Positions 31,697 through 39,747 of a stretch of DNA of 51,476 nt are shown here, in pieces (position 1 is the first letter of the stretch; each line of letters opens with the position of its first letter). The translations under genes and the position numbers were made by a program. Below the pieces are notes generated by a model that saw only the letters and a program-made list of their open reading frames with translations, was not told the origin of the DNA and did not search any database. The DNA is taken from assembly GCA_044866075.1 (NCBI GenBank), contig JBIOTQ010000109.1:1-51476 (forward strand), given 5' to 3'. This DNA is from JBASRP01 sp044866075. GTDB taxonomy: Bacteria > Actinomycetota > AC-67.

Positions 31697-32509
31697 ATGA
31701 CCAGTGAGGCCCCCGATGCCGCGGGCGCATTCGAAGCGCTGAGTCACGCCGAGCGGCTCCGCCGCACGACCCGGCGCGCCGCTCGTTCCATCTGGTTCCC
31801 TCTCGTTCTGTTCGGTGCGGCCACATGGGGAAGCGCCGTCGTCTGCACGAACGATCCCTACTTCGGACGAAGCACGAATGCTCTCAACCTGTACTGGCTC
31901 GTGGCGGGTCCGGCCGCCTACCTCGGCAGCCTTTGGTTCTATCGGCGTCGCGAGCGCGCCGTCGGGGTCGGCGAACACCCCCTGCCCTTCGTCGCCGCCG
32001 GTTTGGTCCTTCTTCTGTTCACCGTCAGCTTCGTTTCCATCAAGCAGGACGGCCAAGGGGGCGCGACGCTCACCGGTTTCTTCCGGCCGGGCGGCTACCT
32101 GGACACCTTGCCGGCATTCGCGATCGCCGCTGTCGTTGCGATCGTCGCCTATCGCTTCCGGAAACACGGGATCGCGATCCTCGCCGCCTCGGTCGCTCTC
32201 TGCTCCCTCCTGTTCGCGGCCGACTGGATGCAGCTCGTTCTCTCGTACTCGTACGCGATGATGTACAACACCTTCCCCGTCATCATCGCCGCGATCGCAC
32301 TTTTGATCCTCGCAGCGATCGAGAAGAGCCCGACCCTCGCCGTCATCGCCGTCCTCCTCGGAACGGCCGCCGGGCTCTCGGGGATCTACTGGATCGCGAA
32401 TCGCTTCCACGGGGTGCCGAACTGCGGCGGCGAGCTGGGCGGCATGGGCGCCTTCGTGACGGCCGCGGGGGCAATCGCGTTCCTCGTCGAGCGGCGGCGC
32501 GCGCGGTGA
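31697..32509 (+). CDS. Polytopic membrane protein of unknown function
   Basis: 270 aa with about seven hydrophobic segments. The N-terminal 45 residues are cytoplasmic and Arg-rich (HAERLRRTTRRAARS). ATG 31697 has AAAGGGG 7 nt upstream; an in-frame ATG at 31676 lies next to the operator and is less likely. The stop overlaps the start of a winged-helix regulator (GTGA), so both are made together. Such membrane-protein/HTH pairs occur in actinobacteria, but the function is unknown. No transport or enzyme motif was found. Confidence 0.75.
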   Translation: MTSEAPDAAGAFEALSHAERLRRTTRRAARSIWFPLVLFGAATWGSAVVCTNDPYFGRSTNALNLYWLVAGPAAYLGSLWFYRRRERAVGVGEHPLPFVAAGLVLLLFTVSFVSIKQDGQGGATLTGFFRPGGYLDTLPAFAIAAVVAIVAYRFRKHGIAILAASVALCSLLFAADWMQLVLSYSYAMMYNTFPVIIAAIALLILAAIEKSPTLAVIAVLLGTAAGLSGIYWIANRFHGVPNCGGELGGMGAFVTAAGAIAFLVERRRAR

Positions 32510-32823
32510 GCCACCCCGCAAACGGCCTCGACGAGGTCGTCCATCAGCGCGTGCGATTGGGCATCCTCGCCGTCCTCGCCGAGGCCAAGCACGCCGACTT
32601 CCGGTACCTGAAGGAAACATTGCAGCTGACCGACGGGAACCTCTCGTCGCACCTACAGGTTCTGGAGGACGCCGGCTGCGCGATGGTCGACAAAAGCTTC
32701 GAGGGACGCAAGCCGCGAACGAAGGTGCGCATCACGAAACGCGGACGTCTGGCGTTCGAAGACGAGATCGCGCGTTTGCGCGACATCGTCGTGCGGTTCG
32801 AAAAGTCCGGTCGCTCCGGCTGA
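32506..32823 (+). CDS. Winged-helix transcriptional regulator (HTH_34-like)
   Basis: 105 aa. The fold is a single winged helix: VRLGILAVLAEAKHADFRYL, LQLTDGNLSSHLQVLEDAG (recognition helix) and FEGRKPRTKVRITKRGRLAF (wing). This matches the HTH_34 group of small dimeric regulators related to MarR/ArsR. No metal or other ligand residues stand out. GTG 32506 overlaps the membrane protein stop (GTGA). The operator at 31643-31673 in the shared promoter is the likely binding site (inference). Confidence 0.85.
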   Translation: MSHPANGLDEVVHQRVRLGILAVLAEAKHADFRYLKETLQLTDGNLSSHLQVLEDAGCAMVDKSFEGRKPRTKVRITKRGRLAFEDEIARLRDIVVRFEKSGRSG

Positions 32824-32874
32824 TACGGAACCCCTTTCGGGCGCTCCGTTCCTTCCCTACCATGGAGTCCTCCC

Positions 32875-34197
32875 ATGGCGAGGCGCGTGCTTGCGCTGGT
32901 CGCGGCGGGCGCGCTGGCGCTCGCTGCCGCACCCGCGCGCTCGTACGTGCCGGACAAGACCCCGAAGCGACACCTCGAGGCACAGATCCGCCGCACGATC
33001 GCCTTGCCGCCCGCGCGCCCGGCGACGCCCGGGATCCTCGTGCTGCGCGGCGGCCGGCCGGCGATCGCGATGAATGCCGACGCGAGTTTCCGTCCTGCGT
33101 CGTTGCTCAAGCTCGCAACCACGACCGCCGCGGTGCTGCGGTTCGGATGGGACCACCGGTTCGCGACGCGCTTGATGGGTGGCCGCCTCACCGGAGGGAC
33201 GACGGGAACCGTGTGGCTCGTCGGCGGCGGTGACCCCACGTTCGCCTCGGCGGCCTATCGGAAGGAACACTTCATCCCGAAGCCCGACGACCCGATCCCG
33301 GTGCCTGTGTTCCCGAGCGGCTCGCCCACCGTCGAAGGCTTCGCCGCGGCGATCCAGCGCGCCGGCATCCGGCGGATCGCCGGTGATCTGCGGGTCGACG
33401 ACACGCTGTTCGACGCGCGCCGGACGCAGCCGGGATGGATCCCCGACTATCAGCGCAACGATCCCGACATCGGAAACATCTCCGCTCTCTCCGTCAACGA
33501 GGGATACGCCGACGTGAAGGGCGACCACGTCCATCCCGACCCGGCGATGTCCGCCGGGACGCTGTTGAAGGCCGCGCTCGCGGCGCGCGGCGTCGTGGTG
33601 ACGGGCGCGGTGCGGCACGGGCGCGCGCCCCGCGGGCGGATCGAGCTGGCACGCGTGATCTCCCCCCCGCTGTCCGAGATCGTGCAGTACACCAACCGCT
33701 ACAGCGCGAACTACCCGGCCGAGATGCTCCTCAAAGGCTTGGGCGCGCGCTTCGGCGGCGGTGGAACGACGGTGCGGGGCGCGGCCGTCGTTCGCGCGGC
33801 GCTGGAGAAGATCGACATCCCGCTGGCCGGATTATCGATGTACGACGGCTCGGGGCTGTCCCTGCTGAACCGCGCGCGTCCGAGGATGCTCGGGGCGATC
33901 CTCGAGTGGATCATCACCGCCGAGGGGACGGAAGGGAACGTGATGCGCGCGAGCCTCCCCGTCGCCGGCGGGCCAGGAACGCTCTTCAAGCGGATGACGA
34001 AACCGCCGACGCTCAACAACCTGCGGGGCAAGACGGGCTTCATCCGCCATGTTCGCGGTATGGCCGGGTGGGTGACACCGGCCGACGGCGTCCCGCTGGT
34101 GTACGTCGCCCTCTTCAACGACGTCCCGAAACCGCTCGCGTTGACGACGCCTCTCGACCTGATCGGCCTCGCGCTGGCGTTGTTCGGCAGCCTCTGA
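32875..34197 (+). CDS. D-alanyl-D-alanine carboxypeptidase/endopeptidase (PBP4, S13 family)
   Basis: 440 aa with a signal peptide (LALVAAGALALAAAPARS). The penicillin-binding motifs are SLLK (S76 to K79), SAN in TNRYSANYPAEM and KTG in NLRGKTGFI. YDGSGLS is typical of S13 enzymes. It should trim or cut peptidoglycan peptide stems in the periplasm-like space. The length is close to E. coli DacB. It ends TGATG into the acetyltransferase gene, so the two are coupled. Confidence 0.9.
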   Translation: MARRVLALVAAGALALAAAPARSYVPDKTPKRHLEAQIRRTIALPPARPATPGILVLRGGRPAIAMNADASFRPASLLKLATTTAAVLRFGWDHRFATRLMGGRLTGGTTGTVWLVGGGDPTFASAAYRKEHFIPKPDDPIPVPVFPSGSPTVEGFAAAIQRAGIRRIAGDLRVDDTLFDARRTQPGWIPDYQRNDPDIGNISALSVNEGYADVKGDHVHPDPAMSAGTLLKAALAARGVVVTGAVRHGRAPRGRIELARVISPPLSEIVQYTNRYSANYPAEMLLKGLGARFGGGGTTVRGAAVVRAALEKIDIPLAGLSMYDGSGLSLLNRARPRMLGAILEWIITAEGTEGNVMRASLPVAGGPGTLFKRMTKPPTLNNLRGKTGFIRHVRGMAGWVTPADGVPLVYVALFNDVPKPLALTTPLDLIGLALALFGSL

Positions 34198-34628
34198 TGA
34201 ACGGGCCCGAGATCCGTCCGCTCGCGCGCGAAGAGATCGCGCCGCACATCCCGCTCCTCCTCTCCGAGGGCTTCACGCCGGAGATCGATCAAGGGATGTG
34301 GCTCGGCGGGTTCGTCGACGGAGCGCTCGCGGGGTTCGTGCGCGTCTTCGACGAAGACGGCGCGCTGATGCTGGAGGACGTCTACGTCTTTCCCACGTAC
34401 CGCCGGCACGGGCTCGCGCGGACCTTGATCGAAACATCGCGGCGCGACCTCGACCACCTGTGGCTGATCTGCGACGACCCGATGACCGGGTACTACGAGG
34501 GCCTCGGTTTCAGCCTTCGGCCGAAGGAAGAATTCCCACTCTCGCTCGCGGCGCTCTACCGCGACAAACGGGAATGGCCCGAAGCGCCCGACCACAACCA
34601 CAACGCGATGCGCTGGTCAGGGGCCTGA
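34197..34628 (+). CDS. GNAT-family N-acetyltransferase
   Basis: 143 aa. EDVYVFPTYRRHGLARTLIE carries the acetyl-CoA loop (RxxGxA form), and YYEGLGFSLRP is the usual C-terminal GNAT strand. The overall length fits a single GNAT domain. The substrate is unknown. ATG 34197 shares its A with the TGA stop of the carboxypeptidase gene (TGATG). This suggests coupling but not a known pathway. Confidence 0.85.
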   Translation: MNGPEIRPLAREEIAPHIPLLLSEGFTPEIDQGMWLGGFVDGALAGFVRVFDEDGALMLEDVYVFPTYRRHGLARTLIETSRRDLDHLWLICDDPMTGYYEGLGFSLRPKEEFPLSLAALYRDKREWPEAPDHNHNAMRWSGA

Positions 34629-34654
34629 CGCGTAAGGGCAGGACTTCCCGACCG

Positions 34655-34687
34655 TAGGGTCGAAAGAGCAAGTGACTCGGCTTGCTC
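34655..34687 (+). promoter_or_regulatory. TAGGGT box and leader hairpin upstream of the copper oxidase gene
   Basis: TAGGGT (34655-34660) could be a -10 box. Downstream, GAGCAAG and CTTGCTC pair around an 8-nt loop (34666-34687), giving a structured leader before ATG 34723. I do not recognise a known riboswitch. Seen directly; role inferred. Confidence 0.3.
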
Positions 34688-34722
34688 GGGTTGCGCGTTG
34701 TCCTTCTAGGGGGTCTGCCACG

Positions 34723-36855
34723 ATGAACAAGACACGTCGCAAGGCGATCGCTCTCGCCGCCTCGATGATCGGCGCCGTCGCACTGACGGTCGGAAGTGCG
34801 GTCGCTGCGCCGGGACCCGCTGAGGTCGGCGCGTGGTCGACCCCGTTCGAGGAAGGCGGATCGAAGGCGCCGCGCTGCTGGACGGCCGCCGGCCGGATCG
34901 TCTGCAAGCCCACCGCCGTCGGCGCCGCGATGCTCCGCGACGGCCGCGTCCTCTACATGAACGGAATCGAGTCGGGCGAGAACGTGCAGTACGGAGCCGT
35001 TCCCGAGGCGGCGCCCGAAACGCGTGACAGCCTCTCGCGCATCCTCGACATCCGCGGTGGCACCGCCAGGTTCGCGAAGCCATCACCGGAAACGGGCGTC
35101 GCCTCCAACCCGAACATCAACGGAGAGACGGATCCCTTCGGCGTCCTCGGCGTCCCCGGCCGACCGGGCGACGGTCTCGCCGGCACGATGTGGGGCATGG
35201 CCGGCGGCCCGCCGCAGAACCCAACTTCACCGCCGGACGACGTGCAAAAGAACGACGGCGACCTCTTCTGCACCGACATGGCGCAGCTGGCCGATGGACG
35301 CATCCTCATCGCCGGAGGCACCGATTGGTACGACGAGCCGGCCGCGATCGATCGCGAGAACGGCGGTCCGATGGGGGTCGGCGTTTCCGAGCTCGAGGGC
35401 CTTCGCAGCGCGCAGATCTTCGATCCGGCCACCGGCAAGTACATCGGCGTGAAGCCGATGAAATTCGGACGCTGGTATCCCGGACTCGTGACGCTGCCCG
35501 ACGGGAAGGTCTTCGTCGCGGGCGGCGTCACCAAGCTCATCAAGTCCACCCAGGGCAGCCAGGTCCGTGGGACGGAGACGTTCAATCCGGCGACGGGGAG
35601 CTGGATCGACAACGGGCCCGCCGCCGAGATCTCGCTGCCGCTGTTCCCGCGCCTCCACCTCATGCCGAACGGCAAGATCTTCTATGCAGGCGTCGGCCAG
35701 GTCTTCGGCCCGATGGGACAGGCCGTGGACGAGCTTCTCTGGATCTTCCAACAGTTCTACAACCCGGCGTCGAAGACGTGGGAGATGGGCGATCCCGCAC
35801 CCTTCGGTGTGGTGGGCGGAGCGTCCCAAGTGATGCTCGCCATGGACCCGCCGTACGACAAGGCCACGCTGCTGATCCCCGGCGGCACGCTCGGACCGAC
35901 GCCCGGATCCGTGCTCGCGACGAATCTCTCGTGGCTCGTGACGGTGGACAAGAACGGCAACGTCACCAACGAGCAGACGGGTAACCTCAACAACGCGCGT
36001 TGGTATTCGTCGGCCGTGACGCTGCCGACCGGCGAGGTCTTCGTGACCTCCGGCGCGTCCCACGACGAGGTCGTCGCGCCGGGAACCGAGAGGCCCATCC
36101 GCCAGCCAGAGTTGTACAACCCGACGACCAAGACCTGGACCGCGATGGCGGAGTCCGCGCGCGACCGCACGTACCACAACTCCGCGCTGCTGCTGCCGGA
36201 TGGCCGCGTCCTCGTCGGCGGGCACTCGCCGATCTGGGCCGGATACGGCGCGTCGCACGACCTGATGCCCGGCGTCACGGCGAACAACGACAAAGACTCC
36301 TCGTTCGAGGTGTTCAGCCCGCCGTACCTCTTCCGGGGCGCTCGCCCGCGCCTGACCGCCGTGCAGAAGGGCATCAAGTGGGGCTCGACGTTCCCGATCA
36401 CGGTCGACAACGCGAGGGCGATCTCGCAGGTCGTCCTGTCGCGCCTCCCTTCCCCGCAGCACATCACCGACTCCGACGCGCGGACGCTGCGATTGAGCTT
36501 CACGAAGAGCGGCTCGACGTTGAGAGCGAAGGCGCCGCCGAACGGTATCGCGGCCCCGCCCGGCTACTACTACCTCTTCGTGATCAAGGGCACGGGCGCG
36601 TCGGCGGTTCCGTCGGTCGCGCGCATCGTGAAGGTGGGGTCGACGAACAGCATGGCCGCCACGACATCCGTCTACAAGACCAACGCATACAACCCTGGGG
36701 TGGCGAAAGGTTCGGCCACGCAGCCGACCGACTCGAGCTACGTCAACCAGCCGCCCCCGCTGCCGATGGGTGTCGGCGTCGTCGGCGTGGGATTCATCGG
36801 GGCCGGAGCGGCGACGATCCCTGCGCGCCGTCGGCGCGAGGAGGACGCCGCCTAG
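34723..36855 (+). CDS. Surface-anchored radical-copper oxidase homologue (galactose/glyoxal oxidase-like)
   Basis: 710 aa. A signal peptide (about 1-29) leads to a Kelch-type propeller (about 40-510) and a DUF1929 C-terminal domain (about 530-640). By position the copper and radical residues are all present: Cys183 and Tyr252 for the thioether cross-link, Tyr484-His485 in DRTYHNSALLLPDG and His580 in PQHITDSDAR. The Cys-Tyr spacing of 69 resembles glyoxal oxidase more than galactose oxidase. A hydrophobic segment and Arg-rich tail (GVVGVGFIGAGAATIPARRRREE) suggest a wall or membrane anchor. It likely makes hydrogen peroxide while oxidising an alcohol or aldehyde. Streptomyces GlxA is a comparable enzyme. 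Stop shared with the next gene. Confidence 0.8.
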   Translation: MNKTRRKAIALAASMIGAVALTVGSAVAAPGPAEVGAWSTPFEEGGSKAPRCWTAAGRIVCKPTAVGAAMLRDGRVLYMNGIESGENVQYGAVPEAAPETRDSLSRILDIRGGTARFAKPSPETGVASNPNINGETDPFGVLGVPGRPGDGLAGTMWGMAGGPPQNPTSPPDDVQKNDGDLFCTDMAQLADGRILIAGGTDWYDEPAAIDRENGGPMGVGVSELEGLRSAQIFDPATGKYIGVKPMKFGRWYPGLVTLPDGKVFVAGGVTKLIKSTQGSQVRGTETFNPATGSWIDNGPAAEISLPLFPRLHLMPNGKIFYAGVGQVFGPMGQAVDELLWIFQQFYNPASKTWEMGDPAPFGVVGGASQVMLAMDPPYDKATLLIPGGTLGPTPGSVLATNLSWLVTVDKNGNVTNEQTGNLNNARWYSSAVTLPTGEVFVTSGASHDEVVAPGTERPIRQPELYNPTTKTWTAMAESARDRTYHNSALLLPDGRVLVGGHSPIWAGYGASHDLMPGVTANNDKDSSFEVFSPPYLFRGARPRLTAVQKGIKWGSTFPITVDNARAISQVVLSRLPSPQHITDSDARTLRLSFTKSGSTLRAKAPPNGIAAPPGYYYLFVIKGTGASAVPSVARIVKVGSTNSMAATTSVYKTNAYNPGVAKGSATQPTDSSYVNQPPPLPMGVGVVGVGFIGAGAATIPARRRREEDAA

Positions 36856-37280
36856 CGCCAGAGCTTCAAGCCCGTCGCGCCGTCCAGCTCTCGCTCGGGC
36901 GGCGCGTGGCCTTCCAGGGCCGTGATCGCGGCCTCGGCCGCGAACACGGTGCAGCCCGGCATCAGGTGGCCTCCGACGCAGCGCCCGTCGTCGCCCGACG
37001 CCACGACGTGCAGGTGCACGAACGGTTCGTCCTCGAGCATCGAGATGTTGCCGACGGCGGAGGCGATCTCCCACGCGCCGTCAAACGTGTGCGACTCGTA
37101 CTCTTGCCGATCTTGGTGGTAGTAGCCGAGCACGAGGCTTGACACGGCGCCGATCACCTGGATCGTTCCCGACTTCGCGCCGGCATCGGCGCACGCGGTG
37201 GTGAGTTCGTAAAGCAGATCCTCACGGTGCGTTAGACGCACGAGCGTCGTCTTCCCACGCGTGAAGTGGTGGGCGTTCAT
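36852..37280 (-). CDS. DUF296 (PPC/PCC domain) protein
   Basis: 142 aa, a whole PCC domain. QVIGAVSSLVLGYYHQDRQEY, then SISMLEDEPFVHLHVVASGDDG-like NISMLEDEPFVHLHV and GGHLMPGCTVFAAEAAI, are family hallmarks. The domain trimerises; plant members carry AT-hooks, bacterial ones stand alone and their role is unclear. His residues in HLHV and GGHL may bind metal. ATG 37280 has GGAAGGGA upstream. It converges on the copper oxidase gene with a CTAG overlap and is divergent from an alpha/beta hydrolase. Confidence 0.87.
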   Translation of the reverse strand: MNAHHFTRGKTTLVRLTHREDLLYELTTACADAGAKSGTIQVIGAVSSLVLGYYHQDRQEYESHTFDGAWEIASAVGNISMLEDEPFVHLHVVASGDDGRCVGGHLMPGCTVFAAEAAITALEGHAPPERELDGATGLKLWR

Positions 37281-37300
37281 GTCTGTCCCTTCCCTGGACG

Positions 37301-37310
37301 CGAGTACTCG
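37301..37310. promoter_or_regulatory. 10-bp palindrome between divergent genes
   Basis: CGAGTACTCG is a perfect palindrome in the 47-bp gap between the DUF296 and hydrolase genes, 5 nt before the hydrolase -10 box. Possible operator for both. Confidence 0.3.
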
Positions 37311-37315
37311 TCCGG

Positions 37316-37321
37316 TAGGCT
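37316..37321 (+). promoter_or_regulatory. -10 box of leaderless hydrolase transcript
   Basis: TAGGCT, 6 nt before ATG 37328; no ribosome binding site between. Confidence 0.5.
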
Positions 37322-37327
37322 ACCCAC

Positions 37328-38086
37328 ATGCTGGAACGTCGCATCGTCTTCCGGCCTGATGAGCTGGCGCTGGGGGGACGGGCGGTCGTTCCCGACGATC
37401 CCCTCGTGCTCGTCGTGCTCTGCCACGGCATCCCCGGATCGAAGCGCCGCGACCGCGACGACCCTGGCTACGAAGGATTCGCGCGGACTCTCGCGGAGCG
37501 CGGGTTCGCCGCGTTCTGGTTCGACTTCCGCGGCGTGCGCGGCATGCCCGGCGAGTTCTCGATCGGCGGCTGGATGCGCGATCTCGACGCGGCGCTGGCG
37601 GCGATCGACTCCGACGCCGAGATCGGCGGCATCCCGCGGGTGGTCGTCGGGTCGTCGGCCGGCGGTGCGATCGCGATCGGCGTTGCGGCGCGTCGCGAAG
37701 ACGTCGTCGCCGTCGCGACGCTCGCCGCACCGGCGTCGTTCACGTTCGGCGGGCTCGTCGACGACCCGATGCGACTCGTTCAGACGTTCCGCAACACGGG
37801 GATCGTTCACGATCCGGCGTTCCCGCCGGACCTCGCCGCCTGGTGGAACGAGTTCACCGCGAACGCGCCGGAGGAGCTGATCGGCAAGCTCGCGCCGCGG
37901 CCCGTTCTCGTGATGCACGGCGACTCCGACGATGTCGTCGCCTACCCGCACGCGGAGCGCCTCTTCCTCGCCGCCGGCGAACCGAAAGAGCTGGTGCGGA
38001 TCCCGCACGGCGGCCACCAGCTCAGGCGCGACGCGCGTGCCGTCGACGCGCTCACGGACTGGCTCGCGCACCTTCCGAAGGCGTAG
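37328..38086 (+). CDS. Alpha/beta hydrolase (dienelactone/acyl-peptide hydrolase-like)
   Basis: 252 aa. CHGIPGSKR is the oxyanion loop, VVGSSAGGAIAIG carries the Ser nucleophile (S110), and VMHGDSDDVVAY plus HGGHQL supply the acid and His. The FDFRGVRGM motif is typical of this fold. Substrate unknown. TAGGCT lies 6 nt before the ATG, so the mRNA is probably leaderless. It is divergent from DUF296. Confidence 0.85.
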   Translation: MLERRIVFRPDELALGGRAVVPDDPLVLVVLCHGIPGSKRRDRDDPGYEGFARTLAERGFAAFWFDFRGVRGMPGEFSIGGWMRDLDAALAAIDSDAEIGGIPRVVVGSSAGGAIAIGVAARREDVVAVATLAAPASFTFGGLVDDPMRLVQTFRNTGIVHDPAFPPDLAAWWNEFTANAPEELIGKLAPRPVLVMHGDSDDVVAYPHAERLFLAAGEPKELVRIPHGGHQLRRDARAVDALTDWLAHLPKA

Positions 38087-38210
38087 CGCACCATCTTCGT
38101 CCGTTATTTCCCCCTTCGCCGTTTAAGCCGCTCCCATTGGTGACCGATAGAACGCAGAGAGGGGCCGGCAAGCCTGGGGGCGCGGCGGCCGTGGTTTGCA
38201 GGGGAGAGAC

Positions 38211-38429
38211 ATGGACGACGTACGGACGCCGTGTGCCCACCGGGGTAGCGCCGAGATTCTCGAGAGCCTCGTCGAAACGCCGCAGGGCGCCGTCACCATC
38301 TGCATCTGTCGCAGCTGCCGTCGCTTCTGGTTGGAGCGCAACGGCTGGCTGCTTTCGCGACGCGAGACCGTCGCGATCCTCCGCACCTTCCCGTTACACG
38401 ACGTTGGGATCGAACGACTCGCACGATGA
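38211..38429 (+). CDS. Small Cys-containing hypothetical protein
   Basis: 72 aa. ATG 38211 follows GGGGAGAG. The sequence has a Cys-x-His pair (CAH, residues 8-10) and CICRSC about 24 residues later, then FWLERNGWLL and a short helix. A zinc-ribbon-like site is possible. The upstream 124 nt (38087-38210) hold no gene, and only a weak TAGAAC box. No family recognised. Confidence 0.55.
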   Translation: MDDVRTPCAHRGSAEILESLVETPQGAVTICICRSCRRFWLERNGWLLSRRETVAILRTFPLHDVGIERLAR

Positions 38430-38506
38430 CACACCGCCGTTTGCCGGAGGCGGCCGTTTGGTAAACTCTCCGGCAGTAAGGGGTTCACGGTTCAGCGCAA
38501 GACGTC

Positions 38507-38535
38507 GGGCCGCGGCTTCCGCGGCCCTTTCGCTT
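38507..38535 (+). promoter_or_regulatory. Strong hairpin in the cold-shock gene leader
   Basis: GGGCCGCGG and CCGCGGCCC form a 9-bp stem around CTT, followed by TTTCGCTT. It lies between the hypothetical gene and the cold-shock gene. It could terminate the upstream transcript or, if the cold-shock mRNA starts upstream, act as a temperature-sensitive leader structure. Confidence 0.5.
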
Positions 38536-38595
38536 ACCGGGCCGGACCCACCGCAACGAGACCGCTTCGCGCGGCACCGGAAGGAGGGAAACGTT

Positions 38596-38799
38596 TTGCG
38601 CGGGACCGTCAAGTGGTTCAGCGACGAGAAGGGCTACGGCTTCATCTCTCGCGAAGGAGGAGAGGACGTCTTCGTCCACTTCTCCGGCATCTCGGGAGAA
38701 GGCTTCAAGTCCCTCGCCGAGGGCCAGCAGGTCGAGTTCGAGGTGACCCAGGGCAAGAAGGGCCCTCAGGCGACCAATGTGAAGGCTGTTCAAGGCTGA
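38596..38799 (+). CDS. Cold shock protein (CspA family)
   Basis: 67 aa. RNP1 KGYGFI (12-17) and RNP2 VFVHF (25-29) with W7 and F8 form the RNA-binding surface. It should act as an RNA chaperone. The TTG start follows AAGGAGGGAA with 5 nt between. A long GC-rich leader with a strong hairpin precedes it, and a good terminator follows. It is a single-gene unit. Confidence 0.93.
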   Translation: MRGTVKWFSDEKGYGFISREGGEDVFVHFSGISGEGFKSLAEGQQVEFEVTQGKKGPQATNVKAVQG

Positions 38800-38825
38800 A
38801 CCAGGGACCCGATCCCAGAACGTAA

Positions 38826-38860
38826 CGAAGAGGCCGGGAACCCGGCCTCTTCGCTTTGTC
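38826..38860 (+). terminator. Intrinsic terminator of the cold-shock gene
   Basis: CGAAGAGGCCGGG and CCCGGCCTCTTCG pair over 13 bp around AA, followed by CTTTGTC. The site is 27 nt after the csp stop. This is the best plus-strand terminator in the window. Confidence 0.8.
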
Positions 38861-39031
38861 CCATCTCCGCGCCCGCGGTCGGCATTGCATCGCCCCGCAG
38901 GTGAAGTTCGGACGCCGCCTCCGTCGTCAGAGACAGCGCCCGGACTATCAAGGACATCCGGCGTCGGACGTCCTCGGAGTGCATGGTGCCGGAGCGCGAC
39001 GTGCTTCGGAATAGCCCGGCGGCACCATTTC

Positions 39032-39694
39032 CTATGGCCCGGTTCGGACCGCGTAGGCCGTGGCCGCCTCGACGAAAACCCGCAAAAGCCGCTCCGACGG
39101 CGCGTCGTTCATCGTCTCGGGATGCCAGCCGACGCCGATCGTGAAGCCGGGCCCTTCGACGGCCTCGACGACGCCGTCGGCGGTGCGGCCGGTGGTCGTG
39201 AGAAGCGCTGGCGTGTCCTTCGGCGCTTGGTGGTGGCTCGAGTTCGTCGTGATCGTCGTCGCCCCGACGATGCGGGCGAGGGCGCTCGCCGGGTCGAGCC
39301 GTACCTGGTGCGTCATGTCCTCATGGCCGTCGATGTGCTGGGCCAGTTTCCCGCCGAGCGCGACGCTCAGCACCTGCAGGCCGAGACAGATGCCGACCGT
39401 CGGGACGCTCCGCGCCACGGCCTCGCGCGCGAGCGCGATCTCGAACTCTTCGCGTTCCGGGTCGGGGTCGCGGATCTCGGCGCGCGGCTCTTCGCCGTAG
39501 CGACGCGGATCGATGTCTCCCCCGCCGGGCAGCACGAGGCCGTGCACGCGGTCGAGAGTCGCGAGGCCTTCCTCGGGCCTCAGGAGAACCGGAACGCACC
39601 CGGCCGCGTGAAGCGCGGCACGCAGCCGCTGCTGTTTGGTCTGGCGTTCCGCGGTCAACGCGCCGCCGCTGACGCCGACGATCGGTCGAGGCAT
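39032..39694 (-). CDS. Class I glutamine amidotransferase (gamma-glutamyl-GABA hydrolase/PuuD-like)
   Basis: 220 aa. The Cys nucleophile is in VGICLGLQVLSVALGG and the His-Glu pair in VGWHPETMND. GLVLPGGGDIDPRRYGEE and SSHHQAPKD are typical of the C26 branch that contains PuuD. It should hydrolyse a gamma-glutamyl bond. ATG 39694; TAGGGT lies 10 nt upstream. The region 38861-39031 between it and the terminator holds only a weak minus-strand ORF that I rejected. Confidence 0.85.
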   Translation of the reverse strand: MPRPIVGVSGGALTAERQTKQQRLRAALHAAGCVPVLLRPEEGLATLDRVHGLVLPGGGDIDPRRYGEEPRAEIRDPDPEREEFEIALAREAVARSVPTVGICLGLQVLSVALGGKLAQHIDGHEDMTHQVRLDPASALARIVGATTITTNSSHHQAPKDTPALLTTTGRTADGVVEAVEGPGFTIGVGWHPETMNDAPSERLLRVFVEAATAYAVRTGP

Positions 39695-39747
39695 GACGCG
39701 GAGGACCCTACAAGGTGCGCGCCGCTGTGGTTCGCGTTGCCGACAGG

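Noticed and set aside
34629..34722. Possible riboswitch upstream of the copper oxidase gene
   Set aside because: Only two short hairpins; the sequence does not match cyclic di-GMP, cyclic di-AMP, cobalamin or other riboswitch cores that I know.
35227..37074. Minus-strand ORF of 615 aa over the copper oxidase
   Set aside because: Antisense shadow; the plus-strand protein has complete copper-site motifs.
38790..38984. Minus-strand 64-aa ORF after the cold-shock gene
   Set aside because: It runs through the csp terminator and overlaps its stop, has no ribosome binding site, and matches nothing recognisable.
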